A DNA stretch of 64,000 bases from Rhodobacteraceae bacterium UBA6796 (GCA_002452815.1 DKFM01000014.1:1-64000); one strand, 5' to 3'. Shown: positions 1 through 9,513, counted from the stretch's first letter. The notes: generated by a model from the letters alone, not told the origin. Translations and numbers: made by a program.

Positions 1-24
1 GTCGTCTCGAAAATCATCGAGTGA
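1..24 (+). CDS. tuf: EF-Tu, C-terminal end only (partial)
   Basis: The first 24 bases read in frame as V-V-S-K-I-I-E followed by TGA, which matches the usual alphaproteobacterial EF-Tu C-terminus. The rest of the gene lies outside the window. A tuf gene directly before rpsJ is the normal bacterial str-S10 order, which supports the call. Only seven residues are visible, so the assignment rests mostly on position. Confidence 0.75.
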   Translation, partial: VVSKIIE

Positions 25-35
25 TCGGCGTCAGG

Positions 36-101
36 CGGGCCTTTCGGGGCCCGTCGGACCACAAGTGCTGTGAAATTGAATGGTGCGCCGAAAGGCGCGC
101 C
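36..101 (+). terminator. Two hairpins after tuf, probable terminator region
   Basis: Two perfect stem-loops lie between tuf and rpsJ. The first (36-53) pairs CGGGCC with GGCCCG. The second (82-101) is an 8-bp stem, GGTGCGCC/GGCGCGCC, closed by a GAAA tetraloop. Neither is followed by a long T run (the second has only ATTTGCTCTT), so termination may be partial. Confidence 0.5.
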
Positions 102-109
102 ATTTGCTC

Positions 110-138
110 TTGACAGACTCAGGGCCAGCCCGTAGGGA
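110..138 (+). promoter_or_regulatory. Candidate S10 operon promoter
   Basis: A consensus -35 box TTGACA at 110-115 is followed after 17 bases by TAGGGA at 133-138, a weak -10 box. The site lies just after the tuf hairpins and about 95 bases before rpsJ, leaving room for a leader. The spacing and -35 match sigma-70; the -10 assignment is tentative. Confidence 0.4.
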
Positions 139-233
139 GCCCCCCTGATCTCCAAGAGATTACGGTTCGATGCAGGCGTCGCATGCGGCGGTGTCTGCCT
201 CTCAACCTGGAAGCCCTGCGATAAGGGAATACC

Positions 234-542
234 ATGTCTGGTCAAAATATTCGCATCCGGCTCAAGGCGTTCGATTACCGCGTGCTGGACGCCAGCACCC
301 AGGAAATCGTCAACACCGCCAAGCGTACCGGTGCTCAGGTTCGCGGCCCGATTCCGCTGCCGAACAAAATCGAGAAATTCACGGTTCTCCGTGGTCCGCA
401 CATCGACAAGAAGTCGCGCGACCAGTGGGAGATCCGCACGCACAAGCGTCTTCTCGACATCGTCGATCCGACCCCGCAGACCGTGGACGCGCTGATGAAG
501 CTCGACCTCGCCGCTGGCGTTGACGTCGAAATCAAAGTCTGA
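234..542 (+). CDS. rpsJ: 30S ribosomal protein S10
   Basis: The 102-residue product has the normal length and the S10 core ([11 protein letters not shown] near the start, later G-P-I-P-L-P). S10 binds the 30S head near 16S rRNA and as NusE takes part in antitermination. It is the first gene of the S10 operon, preceded by an AAGGGA-type ribosome binding site. rplC follows after 11 bases. Confidence 0.98.
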   Translation: MSGQNIRIRLKAFDYRVLDASTQEIVNTAKRTGAQVRGPIPLPNKIEKFTVLRGPHIDKKSRDQWEIRTHKRLLDIVDPTPQTVDALMKLDLAAGVDVEIKV

Positions 543-553
543 GGAGGGGCATG

Positions 554-1282
554 ATGCGTTCTGGTGTTATCGCCAAGAAGCTGGGCATGACCCGGCTGTT
601 CCTCGAAGACGGCAAACAAGTTCCGGTTACCGTTCTTCAGCTCGACAACCTGCAAGTGGTCGCGCAGCGCACCGCCGAAAAAGACGGCTACACCGCCGTT
701 CAGCTCGGCGCGGGCACTGCCAAGGCCAAGCGCACCACCGCTGCCATGCGTGGTCACTTCGCGAAAGCGAACGTGGCACCCAAGCGCAAGGTCGCGGAGT
801 TCCGCGTGTCGCCCGAAAACCTGATCGAAGTCGGCGCCGAGATCTCGGCCGAGCACTACAATGCCGGTCAGTTCGTGGACGTTGCCGGTACCTCGATCGG
901 TAAAGGCTTTGCCGGTGCGATGAAGCGTCACAACTTCGGTGGTCTGCGCGCTTCGCACGGTGTGTCGATCTCGCACCGTTCGCACGGTTCGACCGGTCAG
1001 TGTCAGGACCCGGGCAAGGTGTTCAAGGGCAAGAAAATGGCTGGCCATCTGGGTGCTGTGCGTGTGACCACGCAAAACATCCAAGTGGTGAAGACCGATG
1101 CCGACCGTGGTCTGATCATGGTCAAGGGTTCGGTTCCGGGCGCCAAAGGCGGCTGGGTCACGATCAAGGACGCGGTCAAGAAACCGCTGCCCGCCGACGT
1201 GCCGATGCCTGCCGCTCTGAAATCGGCGGCGGCTGCCGCTGCTCCGGCCGAAGAAGTTTCGGTCGAAGGGGGTGAAGCATGA
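554..1282 (+). CDS. rplC: 50S ribosomal protein L3
   Basis: The product of 242 residues begins [14 protein letters not shown], typical of bacterial L3, an early 50S assembly protein near the peptidyl transferase centre. Two ATGs stand in tandem at 551 and 554. The second is chosen because the upstream GAGGAGGGG then has better spacing. The C-terminus has an Ala-rich tail. The stop overlaps the rplD start as ATGA. Confidence 0.97.
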   Translation: MRSGVIAKKLGMTRLFLEDGKQVPVTVLQLDNLQVVAQRTAEKDGYTAVQLGAGTAKAKRTTAAMRGHFAKANVAPKRKVAEFRVSPENLIEVGAEISAEHYNAGQFVDVAGTSIGKGFAGAMKRHNFGGLRASHGVSISHRSHGSTGQCQDPGKVFKGKKMAGHLGAVRVTTQNIQVVKTDADRGLIMVKGSVPGAKGGWVTIKDAVKKPLPADVPMPAALKSAAAAAAPAEEVSVEGGEA

Positions 1283-1899
1283 AACTCGATGTGATCAAGC
1301 TCGACGCCGGCAAGGCCGGTTCGATCGATCTGGCCGATGACATCTTCGGTCTGGAGCCCCGCGCGGACATCCTGCACCGTGTGGTGCGCTGGCAGCGTGC
1401 GAAAGCACAGGCCGGCACCCACTCGACGCTGGGCAAGTCGGAAGTCAGCTACTCGACCAAGAAGATCTATCGCCAGAAGGGCACCGGTGGCGCACGTCAC
1501 GGTTCCAAGAAGGCCCCGATCTTCCGTCACGGTGGCGTTTACAAAGGCCCGACCCCGCGGTCGCACGCCCATGACCTGCCCAAGAAGTTCCGGGCTCTGG
1601 GTCTGAAGCATGCGCTGTCGTCGAAAGCCGCGACCGGCAACCTCGTGGTGCTGGAAGCTGCCGAAATGACCGAAGCCAAAACCGCAATCCTCGCCAAAGC
1701 GGCGAAGGAGCTGGGGTGGAAGCGCGTTCTGATCATCGACGGCGCCGACGTGAACGAGAACTTCGCCCGCGCCGCGCGCAACATCGAAGGTATCGATGTT
1801 CTGCCGACGATGGGTGCCAACGTGTATGACATCCTAAAGCGTGACACCCTGGTGATCACGAAGGCGGGTGTCGAAGCTCTGGAGGCTCGTCTGAAATGA
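1279..1899 (+). CDS. rplD: 50S ribosomal protein L4
   Basis: The 206-residue L4 protein carries the [15 protein letters not shown] extended-loop motif that enters the exit tunnel. In gammaproteobacteria L4 also autoregulates the S10 operon; whether it does here is unknown. The gene overlaps rplC and rplW by ATGA, which suggests translational coupling of L3, L4 and L23. Confidence 0.98.
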   Translation: MKLDVIKLDAGKAGSIDLADDIFGLEPRADILHRVVRWQRAKAQAGTHSTLGKSEVSYSTKKIYRQKGTGGARHGSKKAPIFRHGGVYKGPTPRSHAHDLPKKFRALGLKHALSSKAATGNLVVLEAAEMTEAKTAILAKAAKELGWKRVLIIDGADVNENFARAARNIEGIDVLPTMGANVYDILKRDTLVITKAGVEALEARLK

Positions 1900-2192
1900 G
1901 CGCGAAAGCTGAACACTACGACGTGATCGTCAAGCCGATCATCACCGAGAAAGCCACGATGGCGTCCGAAAACGGCGCGGTGGTGTTCCAGGTGGCGAAC
2001 ACCGCGACCAAGCCGCTGATCAAGGAAGCGGTCGAGGCGCTGTTCGGCGTGAAGGTCAAGGCGGTGAACACCGTCGTGACCAAGGGCAAGACCAAACGCT
2101 TCCGTGGCCGCCCCGGCGTGCGCTCGGACGTGAAGAAAGCCTATGTCACGCTGGAAGACGGAATGACTATCGACGTCTCCACCGGCCTCTGA
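1896..2192 (+). CDS. rplW: 50S ribosomal protein L23
   Basis: The 98-residue protein has the usual K-P-I-I-T-E-K-A near its start and G-K-T-K-R-F-R-G-R in the middle. L23 surrounds the tunnel exit and docks SRP and trigger factor. The start overlaps the rplD stop. A 141-base spacer with a strong hairpin separates it from rplB. Confidence 0.97.
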   Translation: MSAKAEHYDVIVKPIITEKATMASENGAVVFQVANTATKPLIKEAVEALFGVKVKAVNTVVTKGKTKRFRGRPGVRSDVKKAYVTLEDGMTIDVSTGL

Positions 2193-2213
2193 TAGAAGCC
2201 GCTACAAATCTCG

Positions 2214-2235
2214 CGGGCCCGAGTCTTCGGGCCCG
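2214..2235 (+). other. Perfect hairpin in the rplW-rplB spacer
   Basis: GGGCCCGA (2215-2222) pairs with TCGGGCCC (2227-2234) around a GTCT loop, with a flanking C-G pair. A T-rich but interrupted stretch (TTGAGCTTTATCTTTT) follows. It could be an attenuator, an RNase processing site or a weak terminator. A smaller stem, GGACC/GGTCC, lies at 2299-2311 just before rplB. Confidence 0.6.
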
Positions 2236-2333
2236 TTGAGCTTTATCTTTTCAGGCAACTGAAACGTGAGCGGGGAGCTACGGCGCCCCATACGAAACGG
2301 ACCTTTGGTCCAAAGCAACGGAAGACAGAGAGC

Positions 2334-3170
2334 ATGGCACTCAAGTCGTATAAACCGACGACGCCGGGCCAGCGTGGGCTGGTTCTGATCGACCGTTCGG
2401 AGCTTTGGAAAGGCCGCCCCGTCAAAGCCCTCACTGAGGGTCTGACCAAGACGGGTGGCCGGAACAATACCGGGCGCGTCACGATGTGGCACAAGGGCGG
2501 CGGCGCGAAGCGTCTGTACCGCATTGTCGATTTCAAACGCCGCAAGTTCGATGTGGCCGCGACGGTCGAGCGGATCGAATACGATCCCAACCGCACCGCC
2601 TTCATCGCGCTGATCAAATACGAAGATGGCGAGCTGGCCTATATCCTGGCCCCGCAGCGTCTGGCGATTGGTGACAAGGTCATCGCTTCGGCGAAAGCCG
2701 ACATCAAGCCGGGCAACGCGATGCCGTTCTCGGGCATGCCGATCGGTACGATCGTGCACAACGTCGAGCTGAAGCCGGGCAAGGGCGGTCAGCTGGCACG
2801 CGCCGCGGGCACCTACGCCCAGTTCGTCGGCCGTGACGGTGGCTATGCGCAGATCCGTCTGTCCTCGGGCGAGCTGCGTCTGGTGCGTCAGGAATGCATG
2901 GCGACCATCGGTGCCGTGTCGAACGCCGACCACTCGAACCAGAACCTGGGTAAAGCCGGTCGTAAACGTCACATGGGCGTGCGCCCGACCGTTCGCGGTG
3001 TTGCGATGAACCCGATCGACCACCCGCATGGTGGTGGTGAAGGCCGGACCTCGGGTGGTCGTCACCCGGTTACCCCGTGGGGTAAAGGGACCAAGGGCAA
3101 CAAGACCCGCTCGAACAAGAAGACGGACAAGTACATTCTCCGTTCGCGCAACGCTAAGAAGGGTCGTTAA
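2334..3170 (+). CDS. rplB: 50S ribosomal protein L2
   Basis: The 278-residue protein has the L2 signature [12 protein letters not shown] with the conserved His close to the peptidyl transferase centre, and a basic C-terminal tail. Length and order are normal. The start ATG is followed by A-L-K-S-Y-K-P-T, the standard alphaproteobacterial start. rpsS begins 3 bases after the stop. Confidence 0.98.
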   Translation: MALKSYKPTTPGQRGLVLIDRSELWKGRPVKALTEGLTKTGGRNNTGRVTMWHKGGGAKRLYRIVDFKRRKFDVAATVERIEYDPNRTAFIALIKYEDGELAYILAPQRLAIGDKVIASAKADIKPGNAMPFSGMPIGTIVHNVELKPGKGGQLARAAGTYAQFVGRDGGYAQIRLSSGELRLVRQECMATIGAVSNADHSNQNLGKAGRKRHMGVRPTVRGVAMNPIDHPHGGGEGRTSGGRHPVTPWGKGTKGNKTRSNKKTDKYILRSRNAKKGR

Positions 3171-3173
3171 GAC

Positions 3174-3452
3174 ATGGCACGTTCTGTTTGGAAAGGCCCG
3201 TTCGTTGACGCCTATCTGCTGAAGAAAGCGGAAAAAGCGCGCGCGTCGGGCAAAGGCGAAGTGATCAAGATCTGGTCGCGTCGTTCCACCATCCTGCCGC
3301 AATTCGTGGGCCTCACCTTCGGGGTCTACAACGGTCAGAAACACATCCCGGTGAGTGTTACCGAAGAGATGATCGGTCAGAAGTTCGGTGAATATTCGCC
3401 GACCCGGACCTATTACGGTCACGCCGCCGACAAGAAAGCCAAGAGGAAGTAA
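3174..3452 (+). CDS. rpsS: 30S ribosomal protein S19
   Basis: The 92-residue protein begins [12 protein letters not shown] and has the W-S-R-R-S-T-I-L-P motif. S19 binds S13 and the 16S rRNA head near the A site. It lies between rplB and rplV as in other bacteria, with 5 bases to rplV. Confidence 0.98.
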   Translation: MARSVWKGPFVDAYLLKKAEKARASGKGEVIKIWSRRSTILPQFVGLTFGVYNGQKHIPVSVTEEMIGQKFGEYSPTRTYYGHAADKKAKRK

Positions 3453-3457
3453 TCGCC

Positions 3458-3838
3458 ATGGGTAAGGAACAGAATCCGCGCCGCGTGGCGGATAACGAAG
3501 CGATGGCCAAGACCAAAATGCTTCGTACCTCGCCGCAGAAACTCAATCTCGTTGCCGCGATGATCCGTGGCAAGAAGGTCGACAAGGCTCTGGCCGATCT
3601 GACCTTCTCGAAAAAGCGGATCGCTGACGACGTGAAGAAGTGCCTGCAGTCGGCGATCGCCAACGCTGAAAACAACCACGGCCTGGATGTCGACGCGCTT
3701 GTCGTCGCCGAAGCCTGGGTTGGCAAAAACCTCGTCATGAAACGCGGTCGTCCGCGCGCTCGTGGCCGGTTCGGCAAGATCATGAAGCCGTTTTCGGAAA
3801 TCACCATCAAGGTGCGTCAAGTCGAGGAGCGTGCGTAA
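3458..3838 (+). CDS. rplV: 50S ribosomal protein L22
   Basis: The 126-residue L22 has the tunnel-lining beta-hairpin region [12 protein letters not shown]22 binds several 23S rRNA domains, and mutations in its loop alter macrolide sensitivity in other species. Its TAA stop shares a base with the rpsC ATG (TAATG). Confidence 0.98.
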   Translation: MGKEQNPRRVADNEAMAKTKMLRTSPQKLNLVAAMIRGKKVDKALADLTFSKKRIADDVKKCLQSAIANAENNHGLDVDALVVAEAWVGKNLVMKRGRPRARGRFGKIMKPFSEITIKVRQVEERA

Positions 3839-4548
3839 TGGGACAGAAGGTTAACCCCATTGGGATGCGTCTCCAGGTCAACCGCACCTGGGACAGCCGC
3901 TGGTATGCCGACAGCAAAGACTACGGCAACCTGCTGCTCGAAGACCTGAAAATGCGCGATTTCATCCACACCGAAGCCAAGCAGGCTGGTGTGTCGCGCG
4001 TGATCATCGAGCGTCCGCACAAGAAGTGCCGCGTGACTATTCACGCTGCGCGTCCGGGTGTGATCATCGGCAAAAAAGGCGCCGATATCGAAACCCTGCG
4101 CAAGAAACTGGCGAACTTCACCGATTCGGAACTGCACCTCAACATCGTTGAAGTGCGCAAGCCCGAGCTGGACGCGCAACTGGTGGCCGAGTCGATCTGC
4201 CAGCAGCTGGAGCGTCGTGTGTCGTTCCGCCGTGCGATGAAACGCGCCGTGCAGAACGCGATGCGCATGGGCGCCCTGGGCATCCGTGTGAACGTCGCAG
4301 GCCGTCTGGGCGGTGCCGAGATCGCGCGGACCGAATGGTACCGTGAAGGTCGCGTGCCGCTGCACACCCTGCGTGCCGACATCGACTATGCGACGGACGA
4401 AGCGTCGACCCCCTACGGGATCATCGGCGTGAAAGTCTGGATCTTCAAAGGCGAGATCATGGAACATGATCCGCAAGCGCGCGACCGCAAGGCCGCCGAG
4501 GCCCAAGAAGGCCCGGCCCCGCGTGGCCCGCGCCGTGACGCCCGCTGA
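3838..4548 (+). CDS. rpsC: 30S ribosomal protein S3
   Basis: The 236-residue protein begins M-G-Q-K-V-N-P-I-G and has the KH-domain G-x-x-G element within [12 protein letters not shown]3 helps form the mRNA entry channel and helicase site. The tail is rich in Ala, Glu, Pro and Arg. rplP follows after 12 bases with a GAGGAG site. Confidence 0.98.
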   Translation: MGQKVNPIGMRLQVNRTWDSRWYADSKDYGNLLLEDLKMRDFIHTEAKQAGVSRVIIERPHKKCRVTIHAARPGVIIGKKGADIETLRKKLANFTDSELHLNIVEVRKPELDAQLVAESICQQLERRVSFRRAMKRAVQNAMRMGALGIRVNVAGRLGGAEIARTEWYREGRVPLHTLRADIDYATDEASTPYGIIGVKVWIFKGEIMEHDPQARDRKAAEAQEGPAPRGPRRDAR

Positions 4549-4560
4549 GGAGTGTGAACA

Positions 4561-4974
4561 ATGCTGCAACCGAAACGGACTAAGTTCCGCAAGCTGCACA
4601 AAGGCCGGATTCACGGCGAAGCCAAAGGCGGCTTCAACCTGAACTTCGGGTCTTTTGCCCTCAAAGCCACCGAGCCGGAGCGCGTCACCGCGCGGCAGAT
4701 CGAAGCGGCCCGCCGCGCGATCACCCGCCACATGAAGCGTCAAGGCCGCGTCTGGATCCGTGTGTTCCCGGATACCCCGGTGACCTCGAAGCCGACCGAA
4801 GTGCGGATGGGTAAAGGTAAAGGCTCCGTCGACTTCTGGGCGGCCAAGGTGAAACCTGGCCGAATCATGTTCGAGATCGACGGTGTCTCGGAAGTGATCG
4901 CCCGCGAAGCCCTGCGTCTGGGCGCCAACAAACTGCCGGTGATGACCCGGATCGTTGCGCGCGAAGACTGGTAA
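4561..4974 (+). CDS. rplP: 50S ribosomal protein L16
   Basis: The 137-residue L16 begins [11 protein letters not shown] and carries the R-M-G-K-G-K-G region that reaches towards the A-site tRNA. Length and order are standard. Unlike the usual tight L16-L29 junction, it is followed by an intrinsic terminator and a 179-base spacer before rpmC. Confidence 0.98.
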   Translation: MLQPKRTKFRKLHKGRIHGEAKGGFNLNFGSFALKATEPERVTARQIEAARRAITRHMKRQGRVWIRVFPDTPVTSKPTEVRMGKGKGSVDFWAAKVKPGRIMFEIDGVSEVIAREALRLGANKLPVMTRIVAREDW

Positions 4975-4992
4975 GCGACCGAAAAGATCTTC

Positions 4993-5027
4993 AGGCCCCC
5001 GAATCCGCTTCGGGGGTCTGTTTTTTT
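4993..5027 (+). terminator. Intrinsic terminator inside the S10 operon
   Basis: CCCCCGAA (4996-5003) pairs with TTCGGGGG (5009-5016) around TCCGC, followed by seven T residues at 5021-5027. This is a canonical rho-independent terminator, located between rplP and rpmC where bacteria usually read straight through. Confidence 0.85.
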
Positions 5028-5038
5028 GAAGGCTGGCA

Positions 5039-5067
5039 TTGCCAGCCCCGGGGTGCGGTGTTATACG
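5039..5067 (+). promoter_or_regulatory. Candidate promoter for rpmC and downstream genes
   Basis: TTGCCA (5039-5044) lies 17 bases before TATACG (5062-5067). The -35 matches consensus at five of six positions and the -10 begins TATA. It starts 12 bases after the terminator T run, so the rpmC half of the cluster can be transcribed independently. The -35 sits in a small inverted repeat, GGCTGGC/GCCAGCC (5031-5047). Confidence 0.55.
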
Positions 5068-5093
5068 CGCGCATCCTGAAATACGGACAGACA

Positions 5094-5136
5094 TAACCCA
5101 TCAGAGACAGGGTTACCCCAGTGGGGCCCTCTGATG
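5094..5136 (+). promoter_or_regulatory. Foldable leader of rpmC with competing stems
   Basis: Two stems compete for the same bases. TAACCC (5094-5099) can pair with GGGTTA (5110-5115). Alternatively CATCAGAG (5099-5106) can pair with CTCTGATG (5129-5136) around an inner CCCC/GGGG stem. The structure ends 17 bases before the rpmC ATG and could host ribosomal-protein autoregulation. No known family is recognised. Confidence 0.5.
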
Positions 5137-5153
5137 CCAAGAAAGGACCTGGG

Positions 5154-5354
5154 ATGAACGCCCAAGAACTCAAGGCGAAGACGCCTGACCAGCTGCGCGA
5201 TGAGCTGGTCGCTCTGAAGAAGGAAGCCTTCAATCTGCGCTTCCAGCAGGCCACCGGTCAGCTCGAGAACACCGCCCGCATGCGTGCCGTCCGTCGTGAC
5301 GTTGCCCGTGTGAAGACGGTCCTGAACCAAAAAGCCGCTGAAGCTGCGAACTGA
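5154..5354 (+). CDS. rpmC: 50S ribosomal protein L29
   Basis: The 66-residue protein begins [13 protein letters not shown] and has the L29 pattern of two helices ending in the R-x-x-V-A-R-V-K-T element. The ATG at 5154 is preferred over an in-frame start 33 bases upstream, because AAAGGA precedes it and family length is then normal. L29 lies near the tunnel exit beside L23. Confidence 0.97.
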   Translation: MNAQELKAKTPDQLRDELVALKKEAFNLRFQQATGQLENTARMRAVRRDVARVKTVLNQKAAEAAN

Positions 5355-5366
5355 GGAGTTTCCCAG

Positions 5367-5600
5367 ATGCCCAAACGTATCCTGCAAGGCACCGTGACTT
5401 CGGACAAGAACGATCAGACGATCACCGTTCTGGTCGAGCGCCGTTTCAAGCACCCGCTACTGCACAAGACCGTTCGTAAGTCCAAGAAATACCGGGCTCA
5501 CGACGCCAACAACCAATTCAAGACCGGTGACATTGTTCGCATCGAAGAATGCGCACCGATTTCGAAGACGAAACGCTGGACGGTTGTTCTCGAGGCCTGA
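5367..5600 (+). CDS. rpsQ: 30S ribosomal protein S17
   Basis: The 77-residue S17 begins [10 protein letters not shown] and contains V-E-R-R-F-K-H-P-L and the G-D-x-V-x-I-E-E-C-x-P-I-S motif. It is an early-assembly OB-fold protein of the 30S body. A GAGGAG site precedes it. An 81-base spacer with a long hairpin follows. Confidence 0.97.
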   Translation: MPKRILQGTVTSDKNDQTITVLVERRFKHPLLHKTVRKSKKYRAHDANNQFKTGDIVRIEECAPISKTKRWTVVLEA

Positions 5601-5641
5601 GGCCCCGGGATCAGTCACCAGTTTGTCGAAACCCTGGGGCC
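5601..5641 (+). other. Long hairpin in the rpsQ-rplN spacer
   Basis: GGCCCCGGG (5601-5609) can pair with CCTGGGGCC (5633-5641) across a 23-base loop, with one mismatch. There is no T run, so this is more likely a processing, stability or translational-control element than a terminator. Confidence 0.45.
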
Positions 5642-5681
5642 CCAATGAACTTGGACGTCCCCAAAGGTCGGGAGAAACCAA

Positions 5682-6050
5682 ATGATCCAGATGCAGACCA
5701 ATCTGGATGTTGCTGACAACAGCGGCGCTCGCCGTGTTCAGTGCATCAAGGTTCTGGGTGGTTCGCACCGTCGCTATGCGTCGGTGGGCGACATCATTGT
5801 CGTTTCCGTTAAGGAAGCCATCCCGCGCGGTCGCGTGAAGAAAGGTGACGTCCGCAAGGCCGTCGTCGTGCGCACCGCCAAAGAAGTTCGTCGTGAAGAT
5901 GGCACCGCCATTCGCTTCGACCGCAACGCCGCCGTCATCCTGAACAACCAGGGCGAACCGGTCGGCACCCGTATCTTCGGGCCGGTCGTGCGCGAGCTGC
6001 GTGCGAAAAACTTCATGAAGATCATCTCGCTTGCTCCGGAGGTGCTGTGA
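5682..6050 (+). CDS. rplN: 50S ribosomal protein L14
   Basis: The 122-residue protein begins [17 protein letters not shown], the L14 signature, and keeps the family length exactly. L14 contacts 16S helix 14 in an intersubunit bridge. A GGAGAAACC site precedes the ATG. The stop overlaps the rplX start as TGATG. Confidence 0.98.
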   Translation: MIQMQTNLDVADNSGARRVQCIKVLGGSHRRYASVGDIIVVSVKEAIPRGRVKKGDVRKAVVVRTAKEVRREDGTAIRFDRNAAVILNNQGEPVGTRIFGPVVRELRAKNFMKIISLAPEVL

Positions 6051-6355
6051 TGGCTGCCAAGCTCCGCAAAGGCGACAAGGTCGTCGTGCTCGCCGGTAAG
6101 GACAAGGGCAAACAGGGTGAAATCACCGCTGTCATGCCCAAGGACAACAAGGCGATCGTGGAAGGCGTGAACACCGCCATCCGTCACACCCGTCAGTCCC
6201 AGACCAGCCAGGGCGGCCGGATCGCGAAAGCGATGCCGATCGACCTGTCGAACCTGGCGCTGCTGGACGCCAATGGCAAAGCCACCCGCGTCGGCTTCCG
6301 CATGGAAGACGACAAGAAGGTGCGTTTCGCCAAGACCACCGGGGAGGCGATCTGA
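6050..6355 (+). CDS. rplX: 50S ribosomal protein L24
   Basis: The 101-residue L24 has the KOW motif ([16 protein letters not shown]) near the N-terminus. It initiates 50S assembly. The ATG at 6050 overlapping the rplN stop is preferred over the GTG at 6047. Its own stop overlaps rplE (TGATG). Confidence 0.97.
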   Translation: MAAKLRKGDKVVVLAGKDKGKQGEITAVMPKDNKAIVEGVNTAIRHTRQSQTSQGGRIAKAMPIDLSNLALLDANGKATRVGFRMEDDKKVRFAKTTGEAI

Positions 6356-6915
6356 TGCTCGACCAAGCCACCTACACCCCGCGCCTGAAAGCGCTCTACA
6401 CGTCGTCGATCAAGGCCGCTCTGAAAGAAGAGTTCGGCTACAAGAACGACATGCAGATCCCGCGTCTGGACAAGATCGTCCTGAACATGGGCGTCGGCGA
6501 AGCCGTGAAAGACACCAAGAAGGTCAAGCAGGCCGCCGAAGAGCTGTCGCTCATCGCTGGTCAGAAGGCTGTCATCACCCACGCGAAAAAGTCGATCGCC
6601 GGCTTCCGCGTTCGTGAAGAGATGCCGCTCGGCTGCAAGGTCACCCTGCGTGGCGACCGCATGTACGAGTTCCTGGACCGTCTGATCAACATCGCGCTGC
6701 CCCGCGTCCGCGACTTCCGCGGCGTGAAAGGCACCTCGTTCGATGGCCGTGGCAACTATGCGATGGGCTTGAAAGAGCAAATCGTGTTCCCGGAAATTGA
6801 CTTCGACAAAGTCGACGAAGTTCTGGGCATGGACATCATCATCTGCACCACCGCGACCAAAGACGCGGAAGCGAAGGCGCTGTTGAAGCAATTCAACATG
6901 CCCTTCAACAGCTGA
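6355..6915 (+). CDS. rplE: 50S ribosomal protein L5
   Basis: The 186-residue protein has the L5 features: N-M-G-V-G-E-A, then G-Q-K-A and R-V-R-D-F-R-G. L5 binds 5S rRNA and bridges to the small subunit head. It is translationally coupled to rplX by a shared base. rpsN follows 19 bases later. Confidence 0.98.
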   Translation: MLDQATYTPRLKALYTSSIKAALKEEFGYKNDMQIPRLDKIVLNMGVGEAVKDTKKVKQAAEELSLIAGQKAVITHAKKSIAGFRVREEMPLGCKVTLRGDRMYEFLDRLINIALPRVRDFRGVKGTSFDGRGNYAMGLKEQIVFPEIDFDKVDEVLGMDIIICTTATKDAEAKALLKQFNMPFNS

Positions 6916-6934
6916 TCGCGGGGAGAGAGACCAC

Positions 6935-7240
6935 ATGGCTAAGAAATCCATGATTGAACGCGAAGTGAAGCGCGCGAAACTGGTGAAGAAATACGCCGGT
7001 AAACGCGCCTCGCTGAAGGCGATCATCGAAGACCAGAACCTGCCGATGGAAGATCGCTTCAAAGCGACCCTGAAACTGGCAGAGCTTCCCCGCAACTCGT
7101 CGGCCGTCCGTCTGCACAACCGTTGCCAGCTGACCGGCCGTCCCCATGCTTACTATCGTAAGCTCAAACTCTCGCGGATCATGCTGCGCGACCTGGCCTC
7201 CTTCGGTCAGATCCCCGGCATGGTGAAGTCGAGCTGGTAA
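6935..7240 (+). CDS. rpsN: 30S ribosomal protein S14 (zinc-independent form)
   Basis: The 101-residue length and absence of the CxxC pairs mark the long, zinc-independent S14 type. Conserved elements include [10 protein letters not shown] and the C-terminal [18 protein letters not shown] site precedes the ATG. Confidence 0.97.
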   Translation: MAKKSMIEREVKRAKLVKKYAGKRASLKAIIEDQNLPMEDRFKATLKLAELPRNSSAVRLHNRCQLTGRPHAYYRKLKLSRIMLRDLASFGQIPGMVKSSW

Positions 7241-7253
7241 GGAGAATCGGGAA

Positions 7254-7652
7254 ATGTCGATGAACGATCCTCTCGGCGATATGCTGACCCGCATCCGCAA
7301 CGCGCAACTGCGCGGCAAGTCCACTGTCAAGACGCCGGCGTCGAAGCTGCGCGCCTGGGTTCTGGATGTGCTGACCGCGGAAGGCTACATTCGCGGTTAT
7401 GAAGCCACGACCGGTGCCGATGGCCACCCGGAACTGGAAATCAGCCTGAAGTATTTCGAGGGCACCCCGGTGATCCGCGAACTCAAGCGCGTTTCGACTC
7501 CCGGTCGCCGCGTTTACGCTTCGGTGAAAGACATCCCGGTGGTCCGTCAGGGCCTGGGCGTGTCGATCGTCTCCACGCCGAAAGGCGTCATGTCGGACGC
7601 GGCTGCGCGCACTGCCAATGTTGGCGGTGAAGTGCTCTGCACCGTGTTCTAA
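7254..7652 (+). CDS. rpsH: 30S ribosomal protein S8
   Basis: The 132-residue S8 begins [16 protein letters not shown] and ends with the G-G-E-V-L-C-T-V-F motif. In E. coli S8 is the spc-operon repressor that binds the rplE leader; a similar role here is possible but not shown. rplF follows with an AAGGAGG site. Confidence 0.98.
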   Translation: MSMNDPLGDMLTRIRNAQLRGKSTVKTPASKLRAWVLDVLTAEGYIRGYEATTGADGHPELEISLKYFEGTPVIRELKRVSTPGRRVYASVKDIPVVRQGLGVSIVSTPKGVMSDAAARTANVGGEVLCTVF

Positions 7653-7662
7653 GGAGGGCTCC

Positions 7663-8196
7663 ATGTCTCGTATTGGTAAAAAACCGGTCGAGCTTCCCAG
7701 CGGCGTTTCGGCGCAGCTGTCGGGCCAGACCATCGAAGTGAAGGGGCCGAAAGGCACCCGTAGCTTCACCGCCACCGACGATGTGACCATCACGCTGGAT
7801 GGTCAGACCGTCGCCGTGACGCCGCGCGGCACCTCGAAGCGGGCTCGTCAGCAGTGGGGTATGACCCGCTCGATGATCGAGAACCTGGCGACGGGCGTGA
7901 CCACCGGCTTCAAGAAAGAGCTTGAAATTCAAGGTGTGGGTTACCGCGCCGCGATGCAGGGCAACGTTCTGAAGCTGTCGCTCGGCTACTCGCACGAAGT
8001 GAACTTCGAAGTTCCGGCCGGGGTCACCGTGACCTCGCCGAAACAAACCGAAATCGTTGTGGAAGGCATCGACCAGCAGCTCGTTGGTCAGGTCGCCGCG
8101 AACATCCGCGAATGGCGTCAGCCCGAGCCCTACAAAGGCAAAGGCATCCGCTACAAGGGTGAGTTCGTGTTCCGCAAGGAAGGCAAGAAGAAGTAA
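7663..8196 (+). CDS. rplF: 50S ribosomal protein L6
   Basis: The 177-residue protein begins [12 protein letters not shown] and ends with the Y-K-G-K-G-I-R-Y motif. The ATG at 7663 is chosen over an upstream in-frame start inside rpsH because AAGGAGG stands just before it and the length then fits L6. L6 lies near the factor-binding site. Confidence 0.98.
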   Translation: MSRIGKKPVELPSGVSAQLSGQTIEVKGPKGTRSFTATDDVTITLDGQTVAVTPRGTSKRARQQWGMTRSMIENLATGVTTGFKKELEIQGVGYRAAMQGNVLKLSLGYSHEVNFEVPAGVTVTSPKQTEIVVEGIDQQLVGQVAANIREWRQPEPYKGKGIRYKGEFVFRKEGKKK

Positions 8197-8207
8197 GGGG
8201 CTGAGAG

Positions 8208-8567
8208 ATGGCGAACAACAAAAGAGAGCTGTTCCTCAAGCGCCGCCTGCGCGTGCGGAACAAACTGCGGGCCATGGCCAACGGGCGTGCGCGTCTGTCG
8301 GTGCACCGTTCGTCGAAGAACATCAGCGTTCAGCTGATCGACGACGTCAAAGGTGTGACCCTGGCGGCCGCGTCGACCCTCGAGAAAGATCTCGGCGTGG
8401 TTGGCAAGAACAACGTCGAAGCGGCGGCGAAAGTCGGCGCGGCGATTGCAGAACGTGCGAAAAAAGCTGGCGTTGAAGAATGCTACTTCGATCGCGGCGG
8501 CTTCCTGTTCCACGGCAAGATCAAGGCTTTGGCCGATGCTGCCCGTGAAGGTGGCCTGAAGTTCTAA
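8208..8567 (+). CDS. rplR: 50S ribosomal protein L18
   Basis: The 119-residue L18 has [11 protein letters not shown] and the C-terminal [24 protein letters not shown] motif. It brings 5S rRNA into the 50S subunit with L5. It follows rplF after 11 bases. A 114-base spacer with three hairpins separates it from rpsE. Confidence 0.98.
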   Translation: MANNKRELFLKRRLRVRNKLRAMANGRARLSVHRSSKNISVQLIDDVKGVTLAAASTLEKDLGVVGKNNVEAAAKVGAAIAERAKKAGVEECYFDRGGFLFHGKIKALADAAREGGLKF

Positions 8568-8575
8568 GCACAGGC

Positions 8576-8661
8576 GGGGGACGTTCGCGTCCCCCCGATG
8601 ATCCGGGGGCGGTCTTTGGGCCGCCCACCAGGATTGGATGTTATCGGCGTGATACCACGCC
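8576..8661 (+). other. Three consecutive hairpins in the rplR-rpsE spacer
   Basis: The spacer has three stems. GGGGGACG/CGTCCCCC closes on TTCG (8576-8595), an unusually stable tetraloop. GGGCGG/CCGCCC spans 8607-8626. GGCGTG/CACGCC spans 8646-8661, ending about 20 bases before rpsE. None has a T run, which argues for RNA processing or translational control. Confidence 0.6.
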
Positions 8662-8681
8662 ATCACGAAAAGGAATGCCTC

Positions 8682-9242
8682 ATGGCAGAACGTGAGAACC
8701 GCCGGGATCGCCGCGAAAGCCGCGAAGAGACCCCGGAATTCGCAGATCGCCTGGTTGCGATCAACCGTGTGTCGAAAACCGTGAAGGGTGGTAAGCGCTT
8801 CGGTTTCGCGGCCCTCGTCGTCGTCGGTGACCAGCGCGGTCGCGTCGGCTTCGGCAAAGGCAAGGCGAAAGAAGTGCCGGAAGCGATCCGCAAGGCGACC
8901 GAACAGGCGAAACGCTCGCTGATCCGCGTTGCCCTGAAAGATGCGCGCACGCTGCACCACGACATGGAAGGCCGTCACGGCGCTGGCAAGGTGGTGATGC
9001 GGACGGCTCCGGCCGGTACCGGGATCATCGCCGGTGGTCCGATGCGCGCCGTGTTCGAGATGCTGGGCGTGCAGGACGTTGTTGCGAAGTCGCTGGGCTC
9101 GCAGAACCCCTACAACATGATCCGCGCCACCATCGACGGCCTCAAGAAAGAAGCCTCGCCCCGTTCGGTCGCGCAGCGTCGCGGCAAGAAAGTGGCGGAC
9201 ATTCTGGCGAAACCCGAAGCCGAAGCTTCGGTCGAAGCCTGA
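8682..9242 (+). CDS. rpsE: 30S ribosomal protein S5
   Basis: The 186-residue protein has the S5 double-stranded-RNA-binding signature: [15 protein letters not shown], then [10 protein letters not shown]. S5 supports decoding fidelity and mRNA entry. The ATG at 8682 follows AAAGGA; an in-frame start 84 bases upstream lies in the hairpin spacer and is rejected. Confidence 0.97.
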   Translation: MAERENRRDRRESREETPEFADRLVAINRVSKTVKGGKRFGFAALVVVGDQRGRVGFGKGKAKEVPEAIRKATEQAKRSLIRVALKDARTLHHDMEGRHGAGKVVMRTAPAGTGIIAGGPMRAVFEMLGVQDVVAKSLGSQNPYNMIRATIDGLKKEASPRSVAQRRGKKVADILAKPEAEASVEA

Positions 9243-9254
9243 GGAGTTTGAACC

Positions 9255-9440
9255 ATGGCTACCATCGTTGTGAAACAGATCGCTTCGGCCGCGCGCCGTC
9301 CGGCGATTCAGGCTGCGACCCTGAAAGGTCTGGGTCTGGGCAAGATCAACCGCACCCGTGAGCTTGAGGATACCCCCTCGGTGCGCGGCATGGTCAACAA
9401 GATCCCGCATCTTGTGACCATCGTGGAAGAAAAAGCCTGA
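9255..9440 (+). CDS. rpmD: 50S ribosomal protein L30
   Basis: The 61-residue L30 has [16 protein letters not shown] and ends in [11 protein letters not shown]. It follows rpsE with a GAGGAG site. An intrinsic terminator follows directly instead of rplO, which usually comes next. Confidence 0.96.
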   Translation: MATIVVKQIASAARRPAIQAATLKGLGLGKINRTRELEDTPSVRGMVNKIPHLVTIVEEKA

Positions 9441-9465
9441 GCCTGACGGCCCGGGACAGTATCGA

Positions 9466-9493
9466 AACGCCCCGCCAGACGGCGGGGCGTTTT
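9466..9493 (+). terminator. Intrinsic terminator after rpmD
   Basis: AACGCCCCGCC (9466-9476) pairs perfectly with GGCGGGGCGTT (9481-9491) around AGAC and runs into T residues (TTTTGCTTT). It ends the first part of the spc segment before the inserted RraB-like gene. Confidence 0.8.
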
Positions 9494-9513
9494 GCTTTGC
9501 GTGATATTCACTT

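Noticed and set aside
170..523. Plus-strand frame overlapping rpsJ in another frame
   Set aside because: rpsJ is certain; the alternative has no conserved sequence.
2202..5094. Long minus-strand frames opposite rplB to rplP
   Set aside because: They span several confident ribosomal-protein genes and their spacers and result from high GC at third codon positions.
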